Assembly (NCBI RefSeq): GCF_963678635.1
Contig: NC_087067.1
Span: 29,436,403 to 29,500,402, forward strand
Source: Symsagittifera roscoffensis
Lineage: Eukaryota > Xenacoelomorpha > Acoela > Convolutidae
DNA: 64,000 nucleotides
Reading direction: 5' to 3'
Numbering within the stretch: position 1 is the first letter of the stretch; every line of letters starts with the position of its first letter. The notes below the pieces were generated by a model. The model ran no database searches and was not told the origin of the DNA. It worked only from the letters and a program-made list of their open reading frames with translations. Below are positions 46,991-59,234 of this stretch, piece by piece. A program made the position numbers and the translations under genes.

Positions 46991-47701
46991 AATCAAATAT
47001 TTTAGCCCCCTTTTGTCCTCGGCTGAACGGGAGTCGGCCTGTTTGTAGGCTCCGTATGACACTATTTCATACCAGCGTTTGATTTGACAAGCTAGTTCGG
47101 TATCATCCCTATTGCACTTGAAACAAGTGGAAAGGAAATCAGTAGATGTCGGCATTGGGCCGCTCAAGACCCAGCCTATTGGAAGGCAAACCACGACAAG
47201 CGAAGTGTTTGGATCGGCCTCTTTCTTGAAATACTCCTCAGGCCGAATAGCATGGAAGGAGTCTTGACCAATTATTAAGTCTACATCGGCGTAGCTATAC
47301 ACAATTGGTGTGATTGGAGCAAGGTACGGATACTTGCTCTGTAATGCAGGGATGTTGACGGTATCGGTACCGACTTTAAGTTCATCCTTGACAAATGCGG
47401 TTAATTCGAATATGTATTCGAATCCATCGAAGTTAGAAGATACCTTCATCTGAACTTGTTTCGTTTTAACAACAGGCGTTGTGTTAATACCATTTACTGT
47501 GAGATCCAAATCTCTTCCTGAAAAATTTAAACAATTGACCAATTTAGCCGATATCCAGGAATGACTAGATGCTGAGTCACACAACGTTAAACAATCAGCA
47601 CTCTGGAAATCGTTGGAACCTTGGAGCTTGATTATGGGCAGTAACACTTTCGATGTTATAATTGATGATTGGTCGTTCGGGATTGCGCAACTTACATCCA
47701 A
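46955..47701 (-). pseudogene. BEL aspartic protease region
   Basis: A 248-aa frame with the protease active-site region CDSASSHSWIS; the usual aspartic-protease triplet is DSG or DTG, here DSA. LIIGQD lies downstream as in BEL/Pao pol, then a LPIGWVLSGP block typical of the protease-RT linker. The frame ends where the RT frame should continue, so pol is broken here. Confidence 0.8.
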
Positions 47702-47789
47702 CGGAACGCGATTAGTGTCTGCATGATTCGCACTTGCGTTTGGTATATTCTTGCTGAATGATTTTCTATCAGCGTTTGTGCTCGCTTTA

Positions 47790-50437
47790 TCCGGCTCTCA
47801 ACTAGTTCTTGGTTGACCAGCGTTGGGTCTTGTGTGGCTATCTTTTTTGTCGGGATTTCGACTAGAATAAACACGTTCAGCACCATGGAGAAGTACACTA
47901 TGGGTGCTAGTGCAACCTGGTTTGGTGCATTTCTTTGCTCTAGGACCTTGCCGGAATGCGTGGTTCCCTTGTAAGCAGTAGAAGCACAATTTGTTTTCCG
48001 CAGAGAATTTTGCACGTTGGTTGGGGTTTTCTCCTTAAGCACAGAGCACTTCCACAGGGCAGGTTTCCCCTTGCAGAGGATACAAGAAGGATATTCAAAC
48101 TTTTTCTCAACTGTACTTGTCGAGGCAAAAACTCGTTACAGCTTTATTTTTGGATGGCTCTTCGACTTTGGGCTTTCCAGGCATGTTTTTCATTTGCTCA
48201 TGAGCCTCTGCTTTATCTTTTAACAATTTGTTAAAGTCAATTAGGTTCGGGCGTGACCAATTACGTTTCACGACAAAAAATGACCACGATTCTCTCATGT
48301 TTGGTGGAATTTTCGAAAGAGCTTGATTTAACAAAGAGACGCTTCTCAAATCTTCCTCATAGTCAAGGGACCTAAAGACAGCCACTAGACTTGAAAGGGT
48401 CATCGAGAAGCTAATGATGTTCTCAGAGTTGTGCATTCGAAGTTGCGGGAAACTGGACAACTTATCAAGGTGGGCCGTAATTACGTTTTGTGGCTGGCCA
48501 AACTTTCTCTCTAGAGTTTTCAGAGCATCCTTATACATTTTTCCACTGTATGCAAACTCTGCTATGGCTGACTTAGCTTTTCCAGTGACTAGTGTTTTTT
48601 TTTTAAATAAGGTAATTTCACATCATCGCTTAAAAACGCTGCGTCTACAGTACTGCAAAACTGGACAAACCATTCGTGCCATTGGAGCGGGTTGCCATCG
48701 TACTGGGCCAGCTTCCATTCTGGAAGGGGATCCTTCTTTGAGACTGACAGAGCTTGGATTAAGTCATTCAGTGTCACGGCTTGCGATTGGGGAGCTGGTT
48801 GCAACGAAGGCAATGTGTTACTAGGATCAGCTGCAAAAGGTTGGTGCTGATATATGCAAGTGTTTTCAGCTGATGCGTCGTGATTGGGAAACCCATAGTA
48901 AACGGTACCACCACTTGATACGTGCGGGAATTGTTGCTGAGATATTGACGTTACGGATGAAAAAACACCAACTGATGGGTTCATGTTACCATCACTTGTT
49001 ACCCCAGTGATACACTGATCGACTGCGGTTGTCCACTGGGACATTAGTGGCACATTGGGCTGACTGTCTGCTAAACGGATTGTTCACTGACGCAGGGTTG
49101 CTATACACGTTATGTGATAGCAAGTTTAAGTTTTGGTTTCTGCAGATTAAATTTGCAGGTGTTTATGACAAAATGGCATGGGGGGTGTGTATCCAGAGTA
49201 TTGATTGGAGATGGCGGGCATGTTTCCAACAACTCGAAAATTGTTATTGAAGTTAGTGACGGGGATATGTTGAATGGAAGATGAAGGTTGGGGTACAGAG
49301 AAGTAACAGCATACCGGAGTATTGGTAGCTGCTGTTACAGCTGAATTAAATAATGACTATGTCTTGTTTTCGCAAAGTGCAGCGTTATTTGAAATAGGCA
49401 ATGACTGCGTTTCGTCTTCAGGATTAGTGGATACAGCGTGCTTGATTCCATTGCCATCGCCGAAGGAGACGGTTGGTTGATGGGGATAACATTGTTGATT
49501 CCAATCAAGAGCCTGATTCGGCAACGATGGCCGAGATGAAGCTCCCGCTGTGGACACAATTCTGTGTTGATGCGAACCACTTTCTATATTTATACAGGTT
49601 GCAAACTTTGAAGAAGACGGAACTACCTCGGGTCCTTTTTGGTTTTCTAATGCATGATCAACCCAATCGATTACCCTGTCAGAACGACGATCAACCGAAG
49701 AGGCCAGCTCTAGATGCTGATCTATTTCAGACTCTTCAAAGTATTCAGTTTCAACCATTTTTGCTTCAGCTACTTTAATACGATTTTCTTCGCTTAATCG
49801 CTCCATTTCAAGTCGACTTTTTTCGATTCGTAAACGATATTCTTGTTTTTTAAGGTCACTTTCAAATTTAATTTCTTGTTGTTTTCGTTCCATCTCAATC
49901 AGATGCTGTTGCTCTTCGATGATGGCTTCCCTGTTGATTCAGTCTTAAAGTTGCTTCATGTTGTTTTTCCAACTCTTCTCGTTTCATCTTCGCTAGGAGC
50001 AGTTCTTTGCGGCACTCACTGGGGGTCAATGATTTCATTGAGCTTTGCTTAATTGACCCGGATTTTGCCGATTTTGAAGAAACTTTTGATCGACATGTTT
50101 CACTGACGCAGACCTTTGAAGCCTGATTAGATTCCATATGAGCGCGAGCCTTACCAGTTACTTCATCGTTAACTTTAACTATCCTATCCCACCATGCAGC
50201 CAACTCCGTTAATAATTTGCTAGGTTTATCGGTTGCTAGGTTTATCAAAGTTCACGATTCTTAGCTAAAGCTTTTTCGAGGATACTCTTGCAAAATTCAA
50301 TCAGGTGTTTATTTTTGTTTTCCGAATTGGTCCCTCTAAACTCTCAGTTATGCGACTGTGAACTATGGAAAGCTCATTTTCTAGTGATGTCGACCAATCA
50401 TCAATCGTCGATTTTTTAACTCAATTTGTTCTGTCAT
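47790..50437 (-). pseudogene. BEL gag with zinc knuckle, several frameshifts
   Basis: Gag pieces lie in several frames. An N-terminal part (49895-50248 and on to 49357) is a charged coiled coil rich in Glu, Lys and Arg. The central part (48589-49053, then 48107-48538 after a shift at an A run near 48,600) has WHEWFVQFCSTVDAAF and ALKTLERKFGQP, typical of BEL gag. The zinc knuckle follows at 47798-47989, with CFYCLQGNH then paired CxxxxC and HSVLLHG. The likely ATG is at 50437. At least two shifts (about 49,930 and 48,600) disable it. Confidence 0.82.
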
Positions 50438-50683
50438 TTTGAATAATTTTAAACTTGTTCACTTCTACTCAACTGCTCAACTGCTCAGTTTGAGAGAAAA
50501 AAGGGAATAACTAATTTAGGACCTTAACTTTAGTATCAATAAATTATATTATGACTCGTTAAACAATATCAAACAATAGAGAAGCACTTTATTTAACTCC
50601 TAGTTGCTGCTCAGCATTTCTTCTGTTTCGATTAGCTCGCCGCTTGCGTTTTCCTGGCTTAGGAGTATTTTTCTTTGAAACAA

Positions 50684-51175
50684 TTACTTCAAATTGTTGC
50701 TATAACGCCTAAGGATCGTAAACGTTTTCTGTTCTAGAGAGGGATCCTGGTGTAGTAACTCAGTGAGGTTCTGCTTCCTTCTAGATATCAGGTCTGTTAC
50801 TATATTAATAACCAACATACCTGACTCTTTCAACTTACTATATATATCTTCCGTGCCTACACGTTTAAAGTAAACGATTGCATAAATATTAAGTTTATAT
50901 TTTAAAAGAATCTTCTTAAGCTGGTTAGGAGTTAGTGCGTTAAAGTTATTGCTACGATGTCGACTAATAGAGTTGTTAACGGCGTCGTGCCAAATTACAA
51001 TGTCGTTTCGGTTTAAAAGATAGTGATCAAGTTGATACTGACAAGTTTTACGGACGTTTACTGCGTTATGGTTGAAATTGAACCCGGGAATGGCTATGCA
51101 CGATTGAGATACACGCTTTTGCGAAGCGTGCGAAATTTTTTTCAAAGCGTGAGGCAGCGAGGTATGCTAGTATGA
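50684..51175 (-). CDS. Unrecognised frame between BEL 5' LTR and gag
   Basis: About 160 codons, same strand as gag; BEL elements normally have no gene here. The frame has no good ATG near its start and is open from about 51,168, so it may be truncated. Notable text is DIVIWHDAVNNSI, then HRSNNFNALTPNQL, YAIVYFKRVGTEDIY and LISRRKQNLTELL. A beta-alpha-beta pattern with WHD could suit a hydrolase-like fold, but I assign no function. It could be a captured host or transposon gene, or a separate element interrupted by the BEL. Confidence 0.5.
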
Positions 51176-52010
51176 ACATTAGGTGAACTAAATCAACTTT
51201 AGAGGACGGGAATCAAGCAAACCGCGACCTGACCTCCCCCAACACCCTGAAGTAACAAGGTTGTAGCAAAAGGTAAAGCGATTAGCTTGATCTTATTCTA
51301 CGGCTCTCGACTACGACTACTAGCTGCACCACTTTTCAAGAAAAAACGTTGCTTTTTTTTCAGAAAATTTTCGAAAGTTTCGGATTTTTTTCCGATAATT
51401 TTCCAAAGTTTTTTTTTCCGAAAATTTTTTTTCGATTTTTTTTCCACGTTTTCACCCGACGGTTCAAGTTCCAACAGTAACCTGATGCGTTTGCAAAATT
51501 TTGAGTTAGTTTTAGTTAAAAAGTCCTAAATTTGGCAAAAAACTCGACTCGGTCGTTTAAATTAATTTATTATGAAACTATGCGCTTTGCTGAATAATTT
51601 GCAACTTTTAAAACTTTTGAATAAAAAAAAATCAAAAATTTTTTTTTTCAAAATGTTTTGGTTTTTTTTTGATACGGTGTTGAGCTTACAAACACGGTGT
51701 TAGGATAATGTAATTAAGGTTTATGAGGCCGGTTTTTTCTTAAACCCACAAAAAATTTTCTGATCAGGTTTTGGTATCGAGAAAAATTTGGGGTTACGAT
51801 TTTGCCACCAAAAACCTCGTATCAGAATTTAAAGCATCAAATCAGCAAGTTAGAACAAATGGATAAAGTTTTGGTTTTTCTTTAGTCTTACAAAGTTTGT
51901 AGAGGCGTTCACCGGTAGATTCCAAAATCTATAGGAAACTTCGGGTGTTGAGAAAAAATGGGTGTCCACAATCCACAAGCAGGATGCCTGAAAATAGCTC
52001 CGTTCGTATA

Positions 52011-52316
52011 GACTTCTACAGGACAACCCGAATAAATACTGACTTCTCTAGGACAACCCGAATAAATACTGACTTCTATCGACTTCTACAGGATCTATTG
52101 ACTTCGACGTTCGTATTCTTCGCCGTCTCTTCGTCCGTCCGTATGGTTAACTTGGACGTCCGTATTCTTATTGACTTCTACAGTTTTGACTTCTACAGGA
52201 CAACCCGAATAAATACTGACTTCTACAGGACAACTTCGTATTGACTTCTACAGGACAACCCGAATAAATACTGATTTCTATCGACTTCTACAGGCTCTAT
52301 TGACTTCGACGTCCAG
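52011..52316. repeat. Minisatellite in BEL leader
   Basis: Degenerate units of about 30 bp built from gacttctacagg, acaacccgaataaatact and tattgacttcgacg, repeated about eight times with rearrangements. It lies just inside the 5' LTR, next to the presumed primer-binding region near 52,310-52,330. Confidence 0.75.
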
Positions 52317-52360
52317 GTCGGCGGACCAAAATGTGCCGCACTTTCAAATAAAAAAAAACC

Positions 52361-52632
52361 TGCTTCAATATCTGTAAATTATCGGCAAGATAAACAGATA
52401 ATTTGAAGAATAAGTAATATCTGAAAACAATGAGTTAAACATTTTTTGGTAAACATGTTATCAAACGGTTTCCAACAATCTCAAAAATCTATAAACATTT
52501 TTGATGGCAAACTGACCTTAATCAGCCAAACCAGCAGTTTCAAGAGTTTTTGTCTAAGAAATTTTAATTTTAGCTTTTTCACTTTAGCGCTATAATGACG
52601 TCATTAATTTAAGATTAATTTAAGCGCGAACA
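52361..52632 (-). repeat. BEL element 5' LTR (272 bp)
   Basis: Direct-repeat partner of 44961-45196 with the same TGTTCGCG...GAAGCA ends on the minus strand. It contains the palindrome atgacgtcat, a CRE-like sequence, which could contribute to promoter activity. Confidence 0.8.
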
Positions 52633-52737
52633 CTTATTTTGAGTTGTTTTTTGTTGCGAGTTGTCTCGGTACCTCTGAAATGGCGTGATAAGCGTTTTAT
52701 TATTATAAAAAACTTACGCCAAACTAGCTCTATTAGT

Positions 52738-53268
52738 GTTCCGTCTTTCGTAACGAAAGTAGCGGAATATTTGGGTTCGGGATGGGTTTAATTCTTCAGA
52801 CAAATTTCGACTTTTTAACAAACCATTTTTGATGGATTTTTTTTAAACATCATTTATAACTTATTCTTGTTTCGAGCTTAAATTTTTAAAGATATTTCTT
52901 CTGTGATCTTTTTTGGTACAGTTACGAGGGTTTAAAGATTGCAAATTTGGCCAAAGTGGAATTAACGCGCGGATATATTTCGCTCTATTAACGCGTAAGC
53001 GGAGAGTTAATCCGTCTTAAAATCGTTCCAAATTGGTTGAAAGAAGCTTTTTTTGCCATAAATGAGTTGTTACAAGGAGCGAAATCTATCCTTTTGTAAT
53101 TAATATGGTGTGTGGGGGGATGCTTTTAAATTTAAAAGTTTCAAATTTTAGAACAAAAAATTTTATTTCATTTTTTAAATTAAATTTTTTAATGTTATTA
53201 CTGCTCCATAAAACCTTAAAAGCACTCGGAACATTCAGGGCTTTGCCGTGATACAAGCATTCTTGTTA
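52738..53268 (+). repeat. ~0.5-kb interspersed repeat, copy B
   Basis: Nearly full-length copy of the 23331-23760 family, starting gttccgtctttcgtaacg and ending gatacaagcattcttgtt. It lies about 100 bp beyond the BEL 5' LTR. Confidence 0.82.
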
Positions 53269-53834
53269 GTTTTTCCGATCAGTTTTCTGCTTCCATCTGT
53301 AGCAAATTGATGAATTGGACAGTGTGCCGTCTTTTGAGACAACTTTTGATCTGTTTTCTTGGAGCAGCTTTCAAACGATAGCTTTGTCTATATTTTCACC
53401 TTTTTAAATTATACTTAGAAAAAATGTAATTTGACTTCAGCGTTAACAAGTGTTCTCTCTAGATCAAAACTCTCATAATTGATGAAACTTTTTAAAAACA
53501 TATGTCTTAAATTCTATCTAAGTAAATTTTAGTTGTTACAATAAGTTTTTGCAAAAATTATTATTACGAAACTGAACAAGTTATGGCTAAACTTGCAAAG
53601 AAGTTTGCCGTTCGCATGCCAAAATTTACTAAGTAGCTCTAAATCACCTTTTTTCAACTGGGTTTCATCGTTTCTGCATCGCTGAATTACTGTGAGTAGA
53701 AGCTGGTTTAAAGTAATTTCAAAATGATTACCTTCATTTGAGTTTTGTACTTTGTTGTATGTAATTGTCAATATTTGTAGACTGAGCCAGAGCGCCCACT
53801 GTAAATTACCAACATATATATACCCTATTCCACT

Positions 53835-53929
53835 GTTTAGCCAAAGTGGAATTAAGGCGCGGATATATTTCAGGCTATTAACGCGTAAGAGGAGATTTTA
53901 TCCGACTTAGAAATCGTTTGATTTATTTG
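53835..53929 (+). repeat. Fragment of the ~0.5-kb repeat family
   Basis: Only the core (ccaaagtggaattaaggcgc ... gcgtaagaggagattttatccg) is present, matching 52950-53030 of copy B. Confidence 0.65.
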
Positions 53930-54682
53930 CCTTGTCAATGGTCTTCAGGCGGGATAGCTATCTATACTACTGTAACATACAAACCACCTCAACCTAGAAA
54001 TAATTGTTTCAACTTGATAAAAATTGAAAAGAGCAGGAGTAGATGAAAAATCGAGACAAGTTCATAATTCAAATACATCAAAAACTATCCTTCTTCTGAT
54101 ATAAAACAACTCTTCAAGCATGGAAAAAATCTTCATTGTTGGACCCAACTTCTTATAATGTTTAGCTTGCTTCCAGAAGTACAAATTCAAAAAAAATGTA
54201 TCCAAATCTCTTCATGGCTTTAGTTCGTTACAGCCGATCAAATATTTGCTAGGTGTCGTTTTTTCCTCAATATCCTTGCCTCAATATTTCACTTTTCTCA
54301 ACAATGAATGATCATTTTACTGTTTTTCGTATCAAACGACACTACGTTTAGGAATGAGAGGAGAAGAAGTATTGTATAATCATTTGGCTAAAATTTATAT
54401 TTATTATGTAAATTTATTATTTAAATTTATTTTGTTTGATAAGTTAATCTGTTTTTTTTTTACTGTATTTGATTAAGCTAACCTGGTTGATTCTTTTTGT
54501 GAGACTTACAGATCAAATAGCTATCTATCTTTTAAACTCAGAGAGATATAATTGTTTCAGGTAAATAATTGATGCTATTGGCGAAGTTAATAATCACCTC
54601 ACGAAATTCAATTTCTCGTCAATTTTTTTTTCATTCGTGGCCCGTATTTCAACTGCTTTATTCGGAATAATTTTTTCGAACC

Positions 54683-54955
54683 AACCAAAAAATTTTCAAG
54701 TCAGAATATACTTTCAAGTCATTTTTATCGAAAATACTGAAAAAAGTTCTCCGAAAATCGAAAGCAGAATTTTTGCTGTCGTTTTAGCCGTAGTTGATCA
54801 GACTGGGGAACCCAACGCCATGCCACCCAATGGGAAACCATTTGATACTATTTTAGTCCTTATTTTATGTAGTTACTGTTTTTGTTGACCATCCTTAGAT
54901 TTTCTATTATTTGGCACTACATGTTCTCTTTATTTGAGTTGTGGGAGAGTGTGAG
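54683..54955 (+). repeat. ~270-bp direct repeat, unit 1
   Basis: Matches 55739-56009 with about 90% identity by eye, including ctccgaaaatcgaaagcag and gactggggaacccaa. An open frame crosses this copy but has no recognisable protein character. Confidence 0.8.
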
Positions 54956-55738
54956 CAAAAGAAATCTGACCCATGCTCACCTGTGGTATCACTTTTCACT
55001 AAAGGGATTTTGAAATAGTTTTGACGAAATACTGGAATTTGAAAAAGTTAGAAAAATTATTCCATTATCTTCAATAACTCGAATTGTCAATTATAGAACA
55101 AGTTTTTTTATATTATGTGGTGTTTGTTTCTACGAAGTTTAGGAAATCTGAGACTCTTTTTCGTTTGCTTTCACAAAATTAATATTGTATAGTTTGTTGT
55201 CTAATAATCATTTTTTCTGTTTTTACTGATGTTTGTCAACGTTAGTATGTTTGTTCAACGTTACTAATGTTTGTTCAACGCCTGAGAAATTTTCAAGATT
55301 TTCATTCTCTGATTAGATAAAAATGTCTTTTATCAGGTTTGTTCAAAGCATGCTTAAGAAACATTTAAAATTTTGGTTCTCTGACAATATCAGTCAAATC
55401 GGAGTATTCAAGAAGTACAGAATTTTACTAGCTGATTTTTTCTAATTGAAAACAACGGTTCGTTTTTAAAAAAGATGAGGTATTCAAATTGCCCCAAAAC
55501 CGACTTTCGTAATTTCTTTTGCCCAAATAACTATTTGAAATCAGACGCAAAAATCAGTAACCCTGATGAAAAAAAACTTCCTTGTCGTTTATGAAGGTGA
55601 AAAAAAACGATAAAAAATCAGGAAAATTTGATTGCCTTTTTATTGTCTTGAATGAAAAAAGATTCAACGAGACAGCATTTCTCTAACCAGAAAAATACAA
55701 CTAAAACTCTTTCTCCAACTGTGTTTTTACTGGCACAA

Positions 55739-56009
55739 AAAATTTTCAAGTCAATTTTATCGAATATATTTTCAAGTCAACTTTATCGAAAATATTGAAA
55801 AATGTTCTCCGAAAATCGAAAGCAGATTTTTTGCTGTCGTTTTAGCCGTAGTCGAACAGACTGGGGAACCCAATGCCATGCCACCCAATGGGCCACCATT
55901 TGATACTATTTTAGTCCTTATTTTTTGTAGTTACTGTTTCTGTTGCCCATCCTTAGATTTGACTATGATTTGGCACTGCCAGTTTTCTTTATTTGAGTTG
56001 TGGGAGTTT
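55739..56009 (+). repeat. ~270-bp direct repeat, unit 2
   Basis: Second unit of the 54683-54955 repeat, about 1.06 kb downstream. It opens with its own small duplication of ttttcaagtca...ttttatcga. Confidence 0.8.
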
Positions 56010-57162
56010 GACAAAGAGCAAATCTGACATTTTTGCTCTTTGTCAAAATGGCTTCGAAACTTAATTGGAAATCAGAACCAAAATTGGAAATCAGAACTCT
56101 CCAAAATTGATTTCCAAATGATTTAAATCAACTATTGATTCTCCAAATGATTTAAAAAATCTCCAATTTTGGAGAGTTGTTGGCTGGGACGTGTTATAAA
56201 CGCCTAATCAAAAAAATCAATTAATGAAATGAACTGGAGCTTACTTTATCTTGAGGTGGCAATTGATTAAAATCTTAAACGTTAGCCTTTGAAAGCTTGA
56301 CGAATACATTTTGTTTGGAAACTGGAAAAATAAATAAGATGTTAAGCTTATTCAATAAAAATGTATGAACAAAAAATGAAGCATTTCGACTATGAATTAA
56401 ATAAAAACTGTCATTAAAATTTTTTGTCACCTCAACAATTACCAACCTTCCCACTACCGTTTACCATCCTTATTCTTACCAATCCCCGGTGGAGTTAGTA
56501 AATAAACTTCTAGTGATGATTTATAGCTTGTTTCAAGATAGCAGCGCTTCGTTTTTCGCTCATATTTCCAATTCATCCAATTGAAAATTTTATAATCCAT
56601 AATTTTCAAAAAGAATGTCATCGTCAAGATTTCAAAGTTTATTGATGTAGATTTTTCAAAGAAAGTTTGATCTTTGTCTAAAAATGCGTGAAAATCATAT
56701 AATGCGTAAATTGCATTAAAGTGGGTGGGTAGAGTTCAGCAAAAAATGAGAAACAAAAAATATTCATAAGAAGAAACTGCACATAACAATTTTTCCATCA
56801 AACTGATTTTCTTTTCAAGAGTTTTCTAAAAGATTGCGGAGAAAAATTACGAGGCAACAACCGCTCTTGATAATATATTGAGCGAAACTTTTGGTAATCC
56901 AGCTCTTAAAACTGAAATCTTCTTACAATGGAAATATCCCTTGAAAAACTAAGAAAGAGACTGTTAATTATCTGTTATAAACAATAACTAAAGCTTTCTA
57001 AAGTGTTTTTTGTTCATTTTTCTGGATTGTGAGGCAAAAATCAATTCTGAACTGTCGAGCAAATTTTCATTTTCGGGACTGTTGAACAATTTTTTTCGGC
57101 TGTTCTAGTGCGGCCTTTTTGTACTTCCCCGATCTGTCCTCTTGACATTCAATGTAGCTTGA

Positions 57163-57669
57163 ACCAAAAAGTATCTTCTGTACTTGAGTTGCGGTTTGTC
57201 ACCTTACTCTCCATTTCTTGCCGATGTATTGAGAGGCCTTCAACTTAAAAATGTCAAGGAACTTGAACCTGTTATAAAAAAATATCAACCAACAACCAAA
57301 TTTGACAGCCGTCAAATATATGCATCTGGCTACTTTTCAGTAGAATTAGTGGGTCAATTGATTGGTAAATTAACTACGATGCAGTTGCCAATTTTTGCTG
57401 ATTGGAGCGTAGTTTGTATACATTTCTTGATTTTTTCTGTATCCTCACTTCCGGCGTCTCGGAACTTTCTCAACAACTTGTCTGAAGAAGATGCAAAAAA
57501 TAGTCATACACCCTTCAAAAGGTTATTAATATGGCGTTTGGGACCAGTACCCATCGGAGCATTCTGTCGTCCATATTGCATTCAGAATATCCGGAACCCG
57601 GGATGTGACATAACCATGATTCAAAATCCTGGACAACATCTGCATTTGTTATTGTGTGCCTGGAACTGA
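57163..57669 (+). CDS. Unidentified open frame, ~168 codons (possible exon)
   Basis: Open from 57163 without an ATG start, ending TGA at 57667-57669. The translation looks protein-like: LRGLQLKNVKELEPVIKKYQ, then a hydrophobic stretch around VVCIHFLIFSVSSL, then a Cys-rich end (GAFCRPYC). I do not recognise it. An acceptor at 57187-57188 could open an exon. It lies about 100 bp before the assembly gap, so the rest of any gene may be hidden or outside the window. It could also be a transposon fragment. Confidence 0.4.
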   Translation, partial: TKKYLLYLSCGLSPYSPFLADVLRGLQLKNVKELEPVIKKYQPTTKFDSRQIYASGYFSVELVGQLIGKLTTMQLPIFADWSVVCIHFLIFSVSSLPASRNFLNNLSEEDAKNSHTPFKRLLIWRLGPVPIGAFCRPYCIQNIRNPGCDITMIQNPGQHLHLLLCAWN

Positions 57670-57773
57670 ACTGTTGCGGAACACGGGCGGCCGAGGGAGC
57701 CTTAGCTTGGGCTCTTGAATAATTCAATCAGTAGAAACTGTAAAAAAAAATCACGTATTTTCATTGCAATTGA

Positions 57774-57973
57774 NNNNNNNNNNNNNNNNNNNNNNNNNNN
57801 NNNNNNNNNNNNNNNNNNNNNNNNNNNNNNNNNNNNNNNNNNNNNNNNNNNNNNNNNNNNNNNNNNNNNNNNNNNNNNNNNNNNNNNNNNNNNNNNNNNN
57901 NNNNNNNNNNNNNNNNNNNNNNNNNNNNNNNNNNNNNNNNNNNNNNNNNNNNNNNNNNNNNNNNNNNNNNNNN
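57774..57973. other. Assembly gap (200 N)
   Basis: Exactly 200 unknown bases. The open frames reported across it are artefacts. The sequence directly after it begins a duplicated unit, which may explain the assembly failure. Confidence 0.99.
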
Positions 57974-58190
57974 AAATTTGAACATGTATGTTGCAGTTCA
58001 GGACAGATATGTAATCTCACAACAAATTGATTAGCCCAGGGCATATCTGTACTTTTAATTTATTTTGGTAACATAAATGTTTTGTATCTTCCATGTCTGA
58101 ACATGTCTGATGCAGTTCAGGACAGATATGCAATCTCACAACAAATGGATTAACCCTGGGCATATCTGTATTTTTATTTTATTTCTGTAC
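57974..58190. repeat. Two tandem ~115-bp units next to gap
   Basis: A tract with gcagttcaggacagatatg, aatctcacaacaaat and gggcatatctgta occurs at about 57980-58055 and again at 58095-58172. More copies could be hidden in the adjacent gap. Confidence 0.85.
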
Positions 58191-59225
58191 GGTAAATTAT
58201 ATTTCAGTTCCTACGACAGAAAATTGGCATAAGTTCGTCAGATTTCAGATTGACAGAAAGTGTTCTTTTGCGCAAAAAAAAATAACTCTAAGTGATAAAA
58301 ATCTTATCAAAAAATTTTACTAGAGTCACAAGTTGAAAGACAACACTGATCAAAAAAAGCTCATTCTTTCAAGTCGGAACAAAAAATGCGACAAAACCTT
58401 CCGCAGTAGCAAAAGTAGGATCAATTATGTAAAATTTTTCAAATATAAAAAATTTGGTTTGACCAGTTTCATTACCCCTAAAGTTTTGACTTTCAAATAA
58501 TATCATTTTGCTCGTATAAATTTTGAATTATTAAATAGTTGTCCATGGACAAATAGTCCGCATCAAAAATACCAGATTTTTCCGATGATAATTGTTTACT
58601 AATACAAAAACCGCTTGCTACAAGATAGTTGTTTTTTCAGAAGACAAAAACTTGGTGCTTTTTTTTCAAGGCCGAGCAGTTGTTCAATAATTTCTAAATT
58701 CGTGAGTTTAGGTTCTTTTCAGCGGTTGCTTATAGGGTAAACTTGGTGTTATGATTTATCAATCGGAGAAATTTTCATCTAATTGAACAAAACTATCCAT
58801 GTCTCTGTAAAATTTTGAAGGTATGGGTGTGCCTTTTAACGTTTTTGATGTTTTTTTGGCCAAAACAAAAAAAATCATAAGTTTAAGTTTCCAATTTTTC
58901 TCTTCTTCTTGAAAATCTCCCCTCACTGGCTATCTAAAGTAAAAAGCGAGTTCTTTTTCAACAAGCAACATTTCAAAAGACAAGTGGCTCATCTCAAAAC
59001 ATTTCGAGAAAAAATTTGAATCAGAATAGATTCAGGACGAAAAAATTGAAAAGATCGAAAAAATTGAGACAATAAAAAAGAAAGTGAGCAAGTCGACCCA
59101 AAAATTTACACGTACCAGTTTTTAACTATTAACTCAGAGGCTGAGCTGCGCTTCACAAACAATAGCAAGAACACGACGAAAAAGCAGCAGCTTTATAAAG
59201 TGAATTAAGAAAAGATGGAAATAAG
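58191..59225. other. Intergenic
   Basis: AT-rich DNA without a supported gene or repeat. Confidence 0.35.
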
Positions 59226-59234
59226 TCTCGAATT

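Larger units (their letters stand above)
44961..52632 (-). mobile_element. BEL/Pao LTR retrotransposon, degenerate
   Basis: An LTR element of about 7.7 kb reading on the minus strand: LTR (52361-52632), leader with a minisatellite, an extra frame, gag, zinc knuckle, aspartic protease, reverse transcriptase, RNase H, integrase C-terminus, LTR (44961-45196). The CFYC...H...LLH zinc knuckle and the order protease-RT-RNase H-integrase mark it as BEL/Pao. It is not active: gag and pol are broken by several frameshifts and the integrase core is missing. The LTRs differ by about nine substitutions and one indel of about 35 bp. I could not find a target duplication. Confidence 0.9.

Noticed and set aside
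48414-48824. 136-codon plus-strand frame
   Set aside because: Antisense shadow of BEL gag.
57715-58044. Frames running through the N block
   Set aside because: Artefact of unknown bases being read as open.
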